The notes below the pieces were generated by a model. The model saw only the letters and a list, made by a program, of their open reading frames with translations. It had not been told where the DNA came from and made no database searches. From NCBI GenBank assembly GCA_942490855.1, contig CALNYS010000004.1:372001-436000 (forward strand): DNA of 64,000 bases. Reading direction: 5' to 3'. The position numbers and the translations under genes were made by a program. This document shows, piece by piece, positions 45,453-53,722 of the stretch. The first letter of the stretch is position 1. Each line of letters starts with the position of its first letter. Origin of the DNA: CALNYS01 sp942490855 (GTDB lineage Bacteria > Planctomycetota > Phycisphaerae > Phycisphaerales > UBA1924).

Positions 45453-45466
45453 GTAGCTTATGCTAC
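45453..45466 (-). promoter_or_regulatory. Candidate MntR operator upstream of the metal importer
   Basis: The perfect inverted repeat GTAGC-TTAT-GCTAC lies 17 bases before the GTG start of the binding-protein gene and just after the mntR gene. It is AT-rich in a GC-rich background. DtxR/MntR operators are short AT-rich palindromes, so position and regulator fit; the exact family consensus is not matched. Confidence 0.5.
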
Positions 45467-45510
45467 AATACACGCCCCGAGCCCCCACGGCAAGCGACCA
45501 GCCCGCCGGG

Positions 45511-45927
45511 CTAGACCCCGCCGCGCTCCGCGATCGCTCGGAACCGCGCCAGCGTCTCGGCGCTCACGTGGTGCTCGATGCCTTCAGAATCAATCGCCGC
45601 GACCTTCTCGCTGACCCCCAGCGCCAGCAGGAACCGGTACACGACGTCGTGACGCTCACGGCTCGCTTTCGCCAGCCGTCGCCCCTTCGCCGTCAGCTCC
45701 ACCGGCTTGTACGGCGCCGTCACCACGTACCCCTCGCCCTGGAGCCGCTTCGTGATCCGCACCACCGTCACGTGGCTGACCCCGAACCGCTCCGCCAGAT
45801 CCCGCACCCGGCACACCCCCTCCGCCTCGGCGATGTCCTCGATCGCCTCGGCGTAGTCCTCGGCCGTCTCCTCGGCGTGATCGCGCCGGGTGCGCTTGTG
45901 GGCGTCGGTGGTCGTCCGGGCAGGCAA
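45511..45927 (-). CDS. mntR: MntR-like DtxR-family metalloregulator
   Basis: This 138-residue protein has a winged-helix DNA-binding domain at about 20-85 (EDIAEAEGVCRVRDLAERFG, VSHVTVVRITKRLQ) and a short dimerisation domain with metal-ligand candidates in RHDVVYRFL and SEGIEHHVSAETL. It has no SH3-like third domain, as in MntR. It lies immediately upstream of the importer operon on the same strand and probably represses it when Mn is sufficient. Confidence 0.88.
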   Translation of the reverse strand: MPARTTTDAHKRTRRDHAEETAEDYAEAIEDIAEAEGVCRVRDLAERFGVSHVTVVRITKRLQGEGYVVTAPYKPVELTAKGRRLAKASRERHDVVYRFLLALGVSEKVAAIDSEGIEHHVSAETLARFRAIAERGGV

Positions 45928-46095
45928 AGCGGATCCTCTCTGAGAGCCGCCAGACTACCTCCTGCGGCACGCAATCGTACGGGCCACAATCGGTAAGAAA
46001 TGCGCCTCCGCCCCGGCGTGTCCTGTACGATCGCCGGAACCCGCCGGGCGGCGCGTCTCTGAGTACACCACCCCGCGGGAACGGAGAGCCCCCTC

Positions 46096-49000
46096 GTGAG
46101 CACGACCAACGGACGCACCGCGGCACGACTCCGCGCCGGACTCATCGCCCTCGCCCTCGCGGCCGGCGCCACGGCACACGCCCAATCATCAACCGAACGC
46201 CCCGCACGCGTCCTCCAGAGCGCCCACGGCATGCTCGGCAAGGGCCTCTACGAGCTCGCCGCCGACGAATACCGGCGCTACTTCGACCTCGCCGACGCCG
46301 ACGCCTCCGACGACGACCGCACCACCGCCGCCTACGGGCTGGGCGTCTGCCTCCACCGCCTGGGCGACCGCGAGGGCGCGCTCTCGGCGCTCGAAAACGC
46401 CCGCCCCGGGCCCACGCACCCCTTCGCCGCCGAGATCCTGCTTCTCCAGGGCGCCTGCCGCTACGAGATGGGCAACCACCAGGCCGCGGCCGACACGCTC
46501 GACAGCTTCCTCGCCCGCCACGCCGATCACCCCTCCGCCCCCCAGGCGGCGCTGATGCTGGTCGAGTCCCTCGGCGCCCTCGGCGAGACCCGCACCCAGG
46601 CGGCCGCGGCCGGGGCGTTCCTGCGCAACTGGCCCGACGACGACGGCGCCCCGCGCGTCCGCCTCCTCTCCGGGATCGCCCTCACCGAACTCGGTCGCCC
46701 CAACGAGGCGATCCAGGCCTTCGAGGAGCTCGCAGAATCCGACGCCGACGAGGCCCCGCCTGCCGCGCTCCGCCTCGCGCGTCTTATCGAAGCCTCCGAC
46801 GGCGCGCGCGCCGATGCGCTCTACGCCCTCGCCGCGGCCGGCGGCGACGAGACCACCTCCGCCCACGCCGGGCTCGCGATCGCCCGCCGACTTCGTGAAG
46901 CGGGCGACCCCGCCGAGGCCGTCGCCGCACTCGAGAACTGGTTCGACGCCCACGAGGACTCGGCGCTCGCCCCCAGCGCCAAGCTCGAGCTGGGGCGCGC
47001 GCTGCTCGACGACGGGCGCCCGCGCGAGGCGCTCGCGCCGCTCGCCGACGCGGCCCAGCAGCTCGACGGCCCCGACGGGACGTACTGGCGCGCCAAAGCG
47101 ATGCTCGCCTCGGGCGACACCCGCGGCGCAATCGCCGCGTTCGACGCCGCCGCGAGCGACCACGCCGACCACGAGCTGGCGCCCTACGCCCTCTACGACC
47201 TCGGCGTCGCGCTGCGCAGCGCCGATGAGGACGGGCTCGCTTCCGACGTCTTCGCACGCCTCCGGCGCGCACACCCGCGCCACGCCCTCGCGCCCCATTC
47301 GCAGTACGCCGAGGCCGCGATCGCCCTCGACACGGGCGAGTTCGACGACGCGGCGCGCCTCGCCGGGAACCTCTTAAGCCGCCCACGCCGGGCACGAGCT
47401 CGCGGCCGACGCCGCGCTGCTCCTGGCCGACGCGCAGTACTTCGACGGGCGCTACGACGAGGCGGTGCGCACCCTGCGCGCCCTCCGCGCGTCCGCGCCG
47501 ACGTTCGAGCCCCCCTACACCGCGTACCGCCTCGGCATGGCCCTCCAGCGCTCGGGCCACCCGGACGACGCGGCCAAGGTGCTCGCCGCGGCCGCCGAGC
47601 ACGCCGCGGGCGACGAACGCCTGCGCTCAGCGTCGCTGACCCTCGCCGAGATCGCCTACGCCGGGCGCGACTGGGCCGGCGTCATCGACCACGCGGAGCG
47701 GTACCTGAGCTGGGGCGACGACCAGCCCGGCGCCCCCGACGCCGTGCTCAAGATCGCCCTCGCGCTGACCGAGCTCGGCAAGCACCGCGAGGCGATCGGG
47801 CGTTTCGACGATCTCCTCGACGACGCGGACGGCCCGCACACGGCGCACGCCATGTACGGCAAAGCGTCGGCGCTGCGGGCAACGGGCGACGACGTCGGGG
47901 CCGAGGGCCTGTTCGAAGACCTCCTCGCTCGCGACGACGCCGATCGCTTCACCCCCCACGCGAAGCGGGCGCTCGGCGCCATCGCGCTCGCGGACGGGCG
48001 CTCCTCTGACGCGCGCCGCTGGTTCGGCGAAGCTTCCGGCGGCGACGGGTCCGACCCGAGCGACCTCGTGAACCTCGCGCAGGCGGCGCTCGCCGGCGGG
48101 GACGCCAAGGGCGCCCTCAGCGCGCTCGACGACGCCGCCCTGCGCACCGCGCCCGACGACGTGCGCACACGTGGGCGCGTGGTCGAAGCGATCGCCCGCG
48201 CCCGAACCGACGACCACCGCGCCGCGGTCCGTCTGATCGACGCGCTGCTCGCCTCGGGCGACCTCGACGACACGACCGCTGAGTCGCTCTCCTACGAACG
48301 GGCGCTGTCGCTCCGCGCGACCGGACGCGAGGACGAGGCCGCCGAGGCGCTCCGCGCCCTCGAGGGCTCGTCCGATCTCGGCGACCGGGCGACGCTCGAG
48401 CTGGCCGCCCTCGCGATGGAGGACGGCGACCTCGACCGCGCCGCGGGCGCGCTCGACGGGCTGCTGGCCAGGCGGGCCGCGCTGACGCCGAACGTCGCCG
48501 AGCTCGCGGTCTACCGGCGGGCCGTTGTCGCGCACCGCACGGGCGACTCGACCCGCGCCGCGGCGCTGCTCGACGGGTTCCGCAACACGTACCCGGACAG
48601 CGAGGCCGGCGTCTCGGCCGACCTCATCGCGGGGCGCGCGCTCGTCGAGCTCGAGCGCTTCGCGCAGGCGGTCGCTCACCTCCAGCGCGTCGTGGACGCC
48701 GACCCCCCCGACGACCAGCTCGCGCCGGCGCTGCTGCTGCTAGCCGAGGCGCTCGCGGAGACGCAGCGGTTCGACGACAGCCTGCGCACCGCGCGCCGCC
48801 ACCTCGAACGCTTCAGCGGGAGCGACCTGTGGTTCCGCTCGCGCTTCAGCGAGGCGTGGGCGATGGAAAACCTCGGGCGCTACGACGAGGCGATCGCGTC
48901 CTACCGCATGGTCGCCGACCAGCACGAGGGCGACACCGCGGCCCGCGCGCAGTTCCAGATCGGCGAGTGCCTCTTCGCGATGGGCGAGCACGAGGACGCG

Positions 49001-49240
49001 GTGGGCGAGCTGCTCAAGACAGACATCCTGCACGCGTCGCCCGAGTGGTCCGCCGCGGCGCTGTACGAGGCCGGGCGCTGCTTCGAGGCGATGGGCAAGG
49101 CCGGCGAGGCCCGCGCGCAGTACCACGAAACGGTTGAACGGTTCCCCGATTCCGCGTGGACGAGGCCGGCGCAGGAACGCCTGACCGCCCTCGCCCGCGC
49201 CGCGACCCCCGGGCGAGACGCCCGCCGAGGAGGTAGGTGA
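46096..49240 (+). CDS. Large secreted TPR protein, frame disrupted near 47377
   Basis: A single gene is split between two frames. The 5' part (46096-47376, 427 residues) starts with a signal peptide (about 1-30, ending TAHAQ) and TPR-like helical pairs (LGVCLHRLGDREGALSALEN and similar). At 47374-47377 the frame reads TTA-A, and coding continues one base later (from 47378) without loss, giving NLL-AAHAGHELAAD. In the literal frame an Arg-rich out-of-frame tail runs to 48009. Joined, the protein would have about 1047 residues. The start is GTG at 46096 with a GGAG-type site. It is the first gene of a Tol/Ton-like operon and probably a periplasmic scaffold comparable to CpoB/YbgF, only far larger. 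A true pseudogene, a +1 recoding site or an assembly error are all possible. Confidence 0.8.
47378..49240 (+). CDS. 3' frame of the TPR protein
   Basis: This is the continuation frame of the gene above (620 residues). The first in-frame ATG is downstream and the likely initiation codon GTG at 47465 has no good ribosome binding site, so this is not an independent gene. It contains at least ten TPR-like units, for example ALALTELGKHREAIGRFDDL, then VYRRAVVAHRTGD and AWAMENLGRYDEAIASY. The stop overlaps the ExbB-like ATG by one base (TGATG) with GGAGG ahead, so translation is coupled and the operon is read in this frame. Confidence 0.75.
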   Translation, partial: AAHAGHELAADAALLLADAQYFDGRYDEAVRTLRALRASAPTFEPPYTAYRLGMALQRSGHPDDAAKVLAAAAEHAAGDERLRSASLTLAEIAYAGRDWAGVIDHAERYLSWGDDQPGAPDAVLKIALALTELGKHREAIGRFDDLLDDADGPHTAHAMYGKASALRATGDDVGAEGLFEDLLARDDADRFTPHAKRALGAIALADGRSSDARRWFGEASGGDGSDPSDLVNLAQAALAGGDAKGALSALDDAALRTAPDDVRTRGRVVEAIARARTDDHRAAVRLIDALLASGDLDDTTAESLSYERALSLRATGREDEAAEALRALEGSSDLGDRATLELAALAMEDGDLDRAAGALDGLLARRAALTPNVAELAVYRRAVVAHRTGDSTRAAALLDGFRNTYPDSEAGVSADLIAGRALVELERFAQAVAHLQRVVDADPPDDQLAPALLLLAEALAETQRFDDSLRTARRHLERFSGSDLWFRSRFSEAWAMENLGRYDEAIASYRMVADQHEGDTAARAQFQIGECLFAMGEHEDAVGELLKTDILHASPEWSAAALYEAGRCFEAMGKAGEARAQYHETVERFPDSAWTRPAQERLTALARAATPGRDARRGGR

Positions 49241-49989
49241 TGCTGAGTCTCGCGACACAACTCCTGGCCCAGAGCGAGGGCGCCGAGATCAACTCGGTCC
49301 TTGAGATGATGCAAAAGGGCGGGGTGATGATGATCCCCATCGGGCTCTGCTCGCTGATCGTCGTCGCGGTCGCCGTCGAGCGCACCGCCGTGCTCCGCCC
49401 CGGGCGCATCGTGCCCAAGGGGTTCCGCAAGGGCCTCGACCGCGCGATGGACAGCGCCGACGACGACACCGACGCGCGGCGCGCCGGGCGCGCCTACTGC
49501 AAGGACCGCCCCTCCCCCGCCGCCAACCTGATCCTCGCGGGTCTCGAGAAGCTGGGCCACTCGGGCGAGGTCGTCGAGAAGCACATGGGCGCCGCCGGGG
49601 AGGACGAGGTCTACCTCATGAGCCGTCGCCTGCGGGCGCTGGTCGTCGTCGCCGCGATCGCGCCGCTGCTCGGGCTGACGGGCACGATCTTCGGCATGAT
49701 CACCGCGTTCCAGACCGTCGCGACCAACGCCGAGGCGCTGGGCAAAACCGAGCTGCTCGCCAAGGGCATCTACGAAGCGATGATCACCACGGCCGCCGGG
49801 CTCGTCGTCGCGATCCCCGCGGTGGTGATCTACCACTGGCTCTCGGGTCGCATCGAACGGTTCTCGCGCGCGACCTCGACCGCCTGGGCGTCGCGTTCAT
49901 CGAGACGCGCGTGCTCGAGCCGGCCGAGCCCGCATCGTCTCGCACCGCCAACGGCTTCGCCGAGACGTTCTGAGGCCCGCCCGTGCTGA
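49240..49989 (+). CDS. ExbB/TolQ/MotA-type proton channel protein, C-terminus frameshifted
   Basis: This protein has three membrane helices: about 27-48 (MMIPIGLCSLIVVAVAVE), about 130-155 (APLLGLTGTIFGMITAF) and about 175-195 (ITTAAGLVVAIPAVVIYHWL). This is the ExbB/TolQ plan in which helices 2 and 3 line the proton path. After RIERFSR the literal frame gives a Ser/Arg-rich tail to 49989. A one-base shift within a CG dinucleotide run at 49865-49872 restores a normal ExbB ending (RDLDRLGVAFIETRV) and a stop at 49971-49973. ATG at 49240 has GGAGG six bases upstream. It forms the motor with the ExbD-like gene that follows. Confidence 0.85.
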   Translation: MLSLATQLLAQSEGAEINSVLEMMQKGGVMMIPIGLCSLIVVAVAVERTAVLRPGRIVPKGFRKGLDRAMDSADDDTDARRAGRAYCKDRPSPAANLILAGLEKLGHSGEVVEKHMGAAGEDEVYLMSRRLRALVVVAAIAPLLGLTGTIFGMITAFQTVATNAEALGKTELLAKGIYEAMITTAAGLVVAIPAVVIYHWLSGRIERFSRATSTAWASRSSRRACSSRPSPHRLAPPTASPRRSEARPC

Positions 49990-50396
49990 TCAAGCGCAAA
50001 GAACTCGTCGCGGGCCCGATGGTCGAGCTGACCCCGGTCATCGACATCGTCTTCCTCCTGCTGATCTTCTTCCTCGTCGCGACGACGTTCACGCAGGAAG
50101 AACGGGAGATGCAGATCGCGCTCCCCGAGGCCGAGACGGGGCAACCGATCTCGCTCGCGCTGCGCGAACTGATCATCAACGTTGACGAGGCGGGCGCCGT
50201 CATCGTCAGCGGGCGCAGCGTCTCGCTCGAAGACCTGCGCACGATCGTGACCAACGCGGTCGAGGCGAACGCGAGGCAGAAAATCTCCGTGCGCGCCGAC
50301 CGCGGAGCCGCTTACGGCGCCGTCGCCCGCGTGCTCGACGTCTGCAAAGCGTCGGGGATCAACGAGCCCTTCCTCGACACCGAGCCGCTCCCGTGA
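49983..50396 (+). CDS. ExbD/TolR-type proton channel protein
   Basis: This 137-residue protein has one N-terminal transmembrane helix (about 20-38, IDIVFLLLIFFLVATTF) with the essential Asp of the family at position 21 (TPVIDIVF), then a periplasmic domain ending near LDVCKASGINEP. It matches ExbD/TolR in full. The GTG start has GAGG upstream and lies just after the restored ExbB stop. The stop overlaps the next GTG start by four bases. Confidence 0.93.
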   Translation: MLIKRKELVAGPMVELTPVIDIVFLLLIFFLVATTFTQEEREMQIALPEAETGQPISLALRELIINVDEAGAVIVSGRSVSLEDLRTIVTNAVEANARQKISVRADRGAAYGAVARVLDVCKASGINEPFLDTEPLP

Positions 50397-53300
50397 CGCG
50401 CTCGCGCCTCGCCACGATCGCGCTGGGCGTGGGCGCCGTCGTCTGCGCCGCCGCGGCGCTGGCGTGGTGGGCGTCCGCGGACCGCCTGGAGTTCTACACC
50501 GGCGCGGGCGTGCAGAACGCCAGCGCCGCTGAGTTCGAGGCACGCGACATCCTCTGGCGACCGCCCGAGACGCTGGGCGACCCCCTACTCAGCGAGACCG
50601 ACAGCTTCGAGCCCTCCGTCCCCGCGGGCGGGCCGACCGCCAACAACGAGCTGCTCTTTGCGCGCGTCTCGCCCGACGGCGACACCGATCTCTACGCCGC
50701 CGAGCGCGTCGGACGCGTGTGGTCGCCGCCTCGCCCGATCGCCGCGCTCAACACGCTGCACAACGAACAGAGCCCCCGCCTCTCGCCCGAGGGCGCGTGG
50801 CTGTACTTCTCCTCCGACCGCCCGGGCGGCGAGGGGGGACTCGACCTCTGGCGCGCCCCGCGCACCAGCGGCGGCTGGGGAACGGCGGAGAACCTCGGGC
50901 CCGCGATCAACACGCGCGCCAACGACGCCCAGCCCGCGATCGACCCGGGCACGGGCGAGCTCTGGTTCGCGTCCGACCGCCCGCGCCCCGTCGATGAAAC
51001 GCTCGACGAGCCCCAGGACCCCGACGCCGGGTTCGACCTCTACCGCGTCCGGCACGACCGGACGGAGCTGGTCGCGGCGCTCTCCTCCATCGAAGACGAC
51101 GTCGCGCCGGCCTTCTCGCCGGTGGGCGATTTCGTGTACTTCTCCTCGGCGCGCGAGGGCGGCGCGGGGGGGCTGGACCTCTACCGCTCGCGTCTTAGCG
51201 CAGGCGAACCGGGCGAGGCCCGTTCGCTGGGGCCGCCCGTCAACACCGTCGGCGACGAGCTCGACCCGGCGCCCGCGTCCGAAGGCTTCGAGCTGTTCTA
51301 CACGAGCGTCGCGGGCGCCGACGAGCCGACAGGGTTCCGGCGCACCGTGTCGCGCGAGGTGGAACTGGCGCGTGACATGCAGTACGGCGACCTCGGCGCG
51401 CTGCTGCGCCTGCTGCCGTGGATCCTGCTCGTCCTCGCGATCGTCCTGCTGCTGTCGCTGCTGCGCCGCCTGTCCGCCGGCGGGGCGGCCGGGGCGTCGC
51501 TCGGCGCGCTGAGCCTGATGGCCAAGTGCGTGCTGGTGTCCCTGATCCTGCACGCCATCCTGCTCGCGCTGCTGGCGCTGTGGATGGTCGAGCCCGAGGC
51601 CGGCCAGCTCGCGGATGCGGACTCGGGGACGCGCGTGTCGCTGACCTCGTCGTCGATCCGCTCGAGCCTCGAGTCGCAGGTGCGCGACAGCGCGGGGGAC
51701 CCGGTCGCGGTGACGGCCGAGGACATCGCCGACCGCACGGCGCCGTCGCCCGTTGACGCTGTCGCCGCGACGCCCGAGAGCGCCGCGCCCGCCCCCTCGC
51801 AGCAGCTGAGCGAGAACCCGCACACGCGCGCCGTCGCGCAGACCGACGCCGCCACGTCCGCGCCCTCCCCCAGCGCCGCGCCGGCGATGGCGCCCGAGGC
51901 CGTCACCGCGGCGGACCTCCCGCTCGACACCCCCGTCGCCGCCGCCGCGCGGCGCGTGAACGAGGCCGAGACGCGCATCGACCAGGCGCTCGAGGCGCCG
52001 CGCTCGGCGTCACCGGACCTTGCCACGAGCACCCGCGACGCGCTCTCCTCCGACAGCGCCGCCCCCCAGCCGGCGGCCCGCGACGGCGACGAGGCCCCGG
52101 TCGAACGTTCCGTCCGCGAGGCCGCCGTCGCCGCCACGTCCGACACCGCGGGCACGGCGCCCATACCCGCGCCGCTGGAGTCGGCGCCCGCGCTCGCGAT
52201 CGGGACCCCGGCCCCCGCGCAGGCGCGCACGGTCGCCGAGCCGGAATCCCGCCTCGCGCTGCGCGGTGTGGAGACCCCCTCCCTCAGCATCACGCCGTCG
52301 CCAGCACACACCGACTCCCTCCCGGCGCCGACCCCCGAACCGGCAAGCGCCGGCGAAGCCCCGCGCATGGCGCGCACCCGTCCGAGCGAGAGCGCGTCAG
52401 CCCCCGCGGCCAGCACCCGGCTTGCAACCGAAACGCCCCGCGCCCAGTCAGCGCTCGCGCTGCCCACACCCGGCGCGCCGGACGCGGCACGAACCGAGGA
52501 AGCCGACGTGCGCTTCGCGGTCGATACGATCGCCGAACGCCCGCTCGAAGCGGCGCCCACCGAGGCCATCAACCTCCCCGCGCCCCTCCCCGACTCGGCG
52601 CGCACCGGCGACACCCCACGTATGACGCGCCCGGCGCCCGCCGAGCTGAACACCTCCCCGCGCACGACGCTCGCGCAGTCGCTGACGCCTGCCGCCACGA
52701 CGCTCAGCGCTCTGGCGATCCCCACACCCGGCGCCGATGACGCACGAGCGAGCGCCGACGAAGCGACTCTCGAACTCGCCCTCGATTCGTACAACGAGCG
52801 CCGCGTGGACGACGCGCCGGTCGCCTCCACCGTCATCCCCACGTCGCCCCCGCTCCCCGAGCCGACCGCGACGATCCGCGACGAGCGCCGGCGCTCCGCT
52901 CCGATCCCGGCGCCGACGCCCGACTCGGCTCGACGCGACGCGCCCGAACTCCCCAGCACGCTCGCGGCGGTCCCCGACCTCCGCCTCCCCGTCGAGATGC
53001 CCGTCCCCGCCGAGCCCGAACCCGACACGCTGAGCGGGTCCGTGATCGACGCCGTCACCAGCGCCCCGATCGCGGGCGCCCGCGTCCGCCTCGATCTCGC
53101 GGAAGCCGACGACGCGAGCGCGACCTCTGACGACGAGGGGTCGTTCGTCCTCCGCGCGTTCGACATCCCGGACAACTCCGCGATCAGCGCCTCGGCCCCG
53201 GGGTACATCCCCTACTCGGCGAACATCACCGCCGACGAACTCGGCGCCGGCGCGACCGCGGTCATCCTGCTGTGGCCCGAGAGCCGACTGACCGTCGCGC

Positions 53301-53710
53301 TCGAAGACGACCCCGAGGTCCACCACCTCGGGAACGACGCCTTCACCGGGCGCGTCAACAGCCAGTTCCAGCGCCGCGCCGAGGGCCTCACGATCGAGAT
53401 GCCCTTCGCGCTCGCCGACGAACAGCTCCCGCCCAACACACGATCGGCCACGCTGCTGATGCTCGCAAAGGGCGTCCAGCTCGAAAACCGCTTCTACCTC
53501 AACGGGCGGCGACTGAACGTCACGTTCCCCGAATCGCCCCGCGACGGCTCCTTCGGCGACGTCGTCATCGACCTGCCCATCCGCTTCTTCCGCGAAGGGT
53601 TCAACACCCTCGGCATCGAGAGCATCCGGCGCGGCGACACCGACTACGACGACTTCGAATTCGTCAACGTCCGCATCGAGTTCATCCCAGCGCACGCCGT
53701 GATCGATTGA
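50393..53710 (+). CDS. PD40 propeller - TonB/TolA-like transducer - carboxypeptidase-regulatory chimera
   Basis: This 1105-residue protein has an architecture I do not know from any described system. Order: membrane helix at about 8-28; periplasmic PD40/TolB-like beta propeller at about 60-310 (SPEGAWLYFSSDRPGGEGG and a second copy near 242); helix at about 338-358; short cytoplasmic loop; helix at about 379-398; Pro/Ala/Thr-rich stalk at 400-875 with three ~86-residue repeats; CarboxypepD_reg-like domain at about 879-950; and a beta-sandwich-like domain to the end. The third helix contains S383-x3-H387-x6-L394, the spacing of the S-H-L residues needed in TonB and TolA for coupling to ExbB/TolQ. 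It follows ExbB/ExbD-like genes directly (GTGA overlap). I infer a proton-driven periplasm-spanning transducer. Confidence 0.8.
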   Translation: MTRSRLATIALGVGAVVCAAAALAWWASADRLEFYTGAGVQNASAAEFEARDILWRPPETLGDPLLSETDSFEPSVPAGGPTANNELLFARVSPDGDTDLYAAERVGRVWSPPRPIAALNTLHNEQSPRLSPEGAWLYFSSDRPGGEGGLDLWRAPRTSGGWGTAENLGPAINTRANDAQPAIDPGTGELWFASDRPRPVDETLDEPQDPDAGFDLYRVRHDRTELVAALSSIEDDVAPAFSPVGDFVYFSSAREGGAGGLDLYRSRLSAGEPGEARSLGPPVNTVGDELDPAPASEGFELFYTSVAGADEPTGFRRTVSREVELARDMQYGDLGALLRLLPWILLVLAIVLLLSLLRRLSAGGAAGASLGALSLMAKCVLVSLILHAILLALLALWMVEPEAGQLADADSGTRVSLTSSSIRSSLESQVRDSAGDPVAVTAEDIADRTAPSPVDAVAATPESAAPAPSQQLSENPHTRAVAQTDAATSAPSPSAAPAMAPEAVTAADLPLDTPVAAAARRVNEAETRIDQALEAPRSASPDLATSTRDALSSDSAAPQPAARDGDEAPVERSVREAAVAATSDTAGTAPIPAPLESAPALAIGTPAPAQARTVAEPESRLALRGVETPSLSITPSPAHTDSLPAPTPEPASAGEAPRMARTRPSESASAPAASTRLATETPRAQSALALPTPGAPDAARTEEADVRFAVDTIAERPLEAAPTEAINLPAPLPDSARTGDTPRMTRPAPAELNTSPRTTLAQSLTPAATTLSALAIPTPGADDARASADEATLELALDSYNERRVDDAPVASTVIPTSPPLPEPTATIRDERRRSAPIPAPTPDSARRDAPELPSTLAAVPDLRLPVEMPVPAEPEPDTLSGSVIDAVTSAPIAGARVRLDLAEADDASATSDDEGSFVLRAFDIPDNSAISASAPGYIPYSANITADELGAGATAVILLWPESRLTVALEDDPEVHHLGNDAFTGRVNSQFQRRAEGLTIEMPFALADEQLPPNTRSATLLMLAKGVQLENRFYLNGRRLNVTFPESPRDGSFGDVVIDLPIRFFREGFNTLGIESIRRGDTDYDDFEFVNVRIEFIPAHAVID
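52193..52963 (+). repeat. Three degenerate ~86-residue tandem repeats in the periplasmic stalk
   Basis: Repeat units begin at residues about 601, 688 and 774 with ALAIGTPAP, ALALPTPGAP and ALAIPTPGAD. Each has a hydrophobic strand about 20 residues later (RLALRG, RFAVDT, LELALDS) and a Pro-rich centre (LPAPTPEPA, LPAPLPDSA, IPTSPPLPEP). A partial fourth start (LAAVPDL) lies near 858. The repeats are diverged at DNA level and were found by comparing residues. Confidence 0.7.
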
Positions 53711-53722
53711 ACCCCGCGCGGT

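Noticed and set aside
46096..48009. Literal 637-residue TPR reading frame as a complete protein
   Set aside because: The last ~210 residues are Arg/Pro-rich out-of-frame sequence; coding signal continues in the frame that starts at 47378.
49865..49872. Classical -1 ribosomal frameshift site in the ExbB gene
   Set aside because: No X-XXY-YYZ slippery heptamer and no obvious downstream pseudoknot; an indel in the CG run is simpler.
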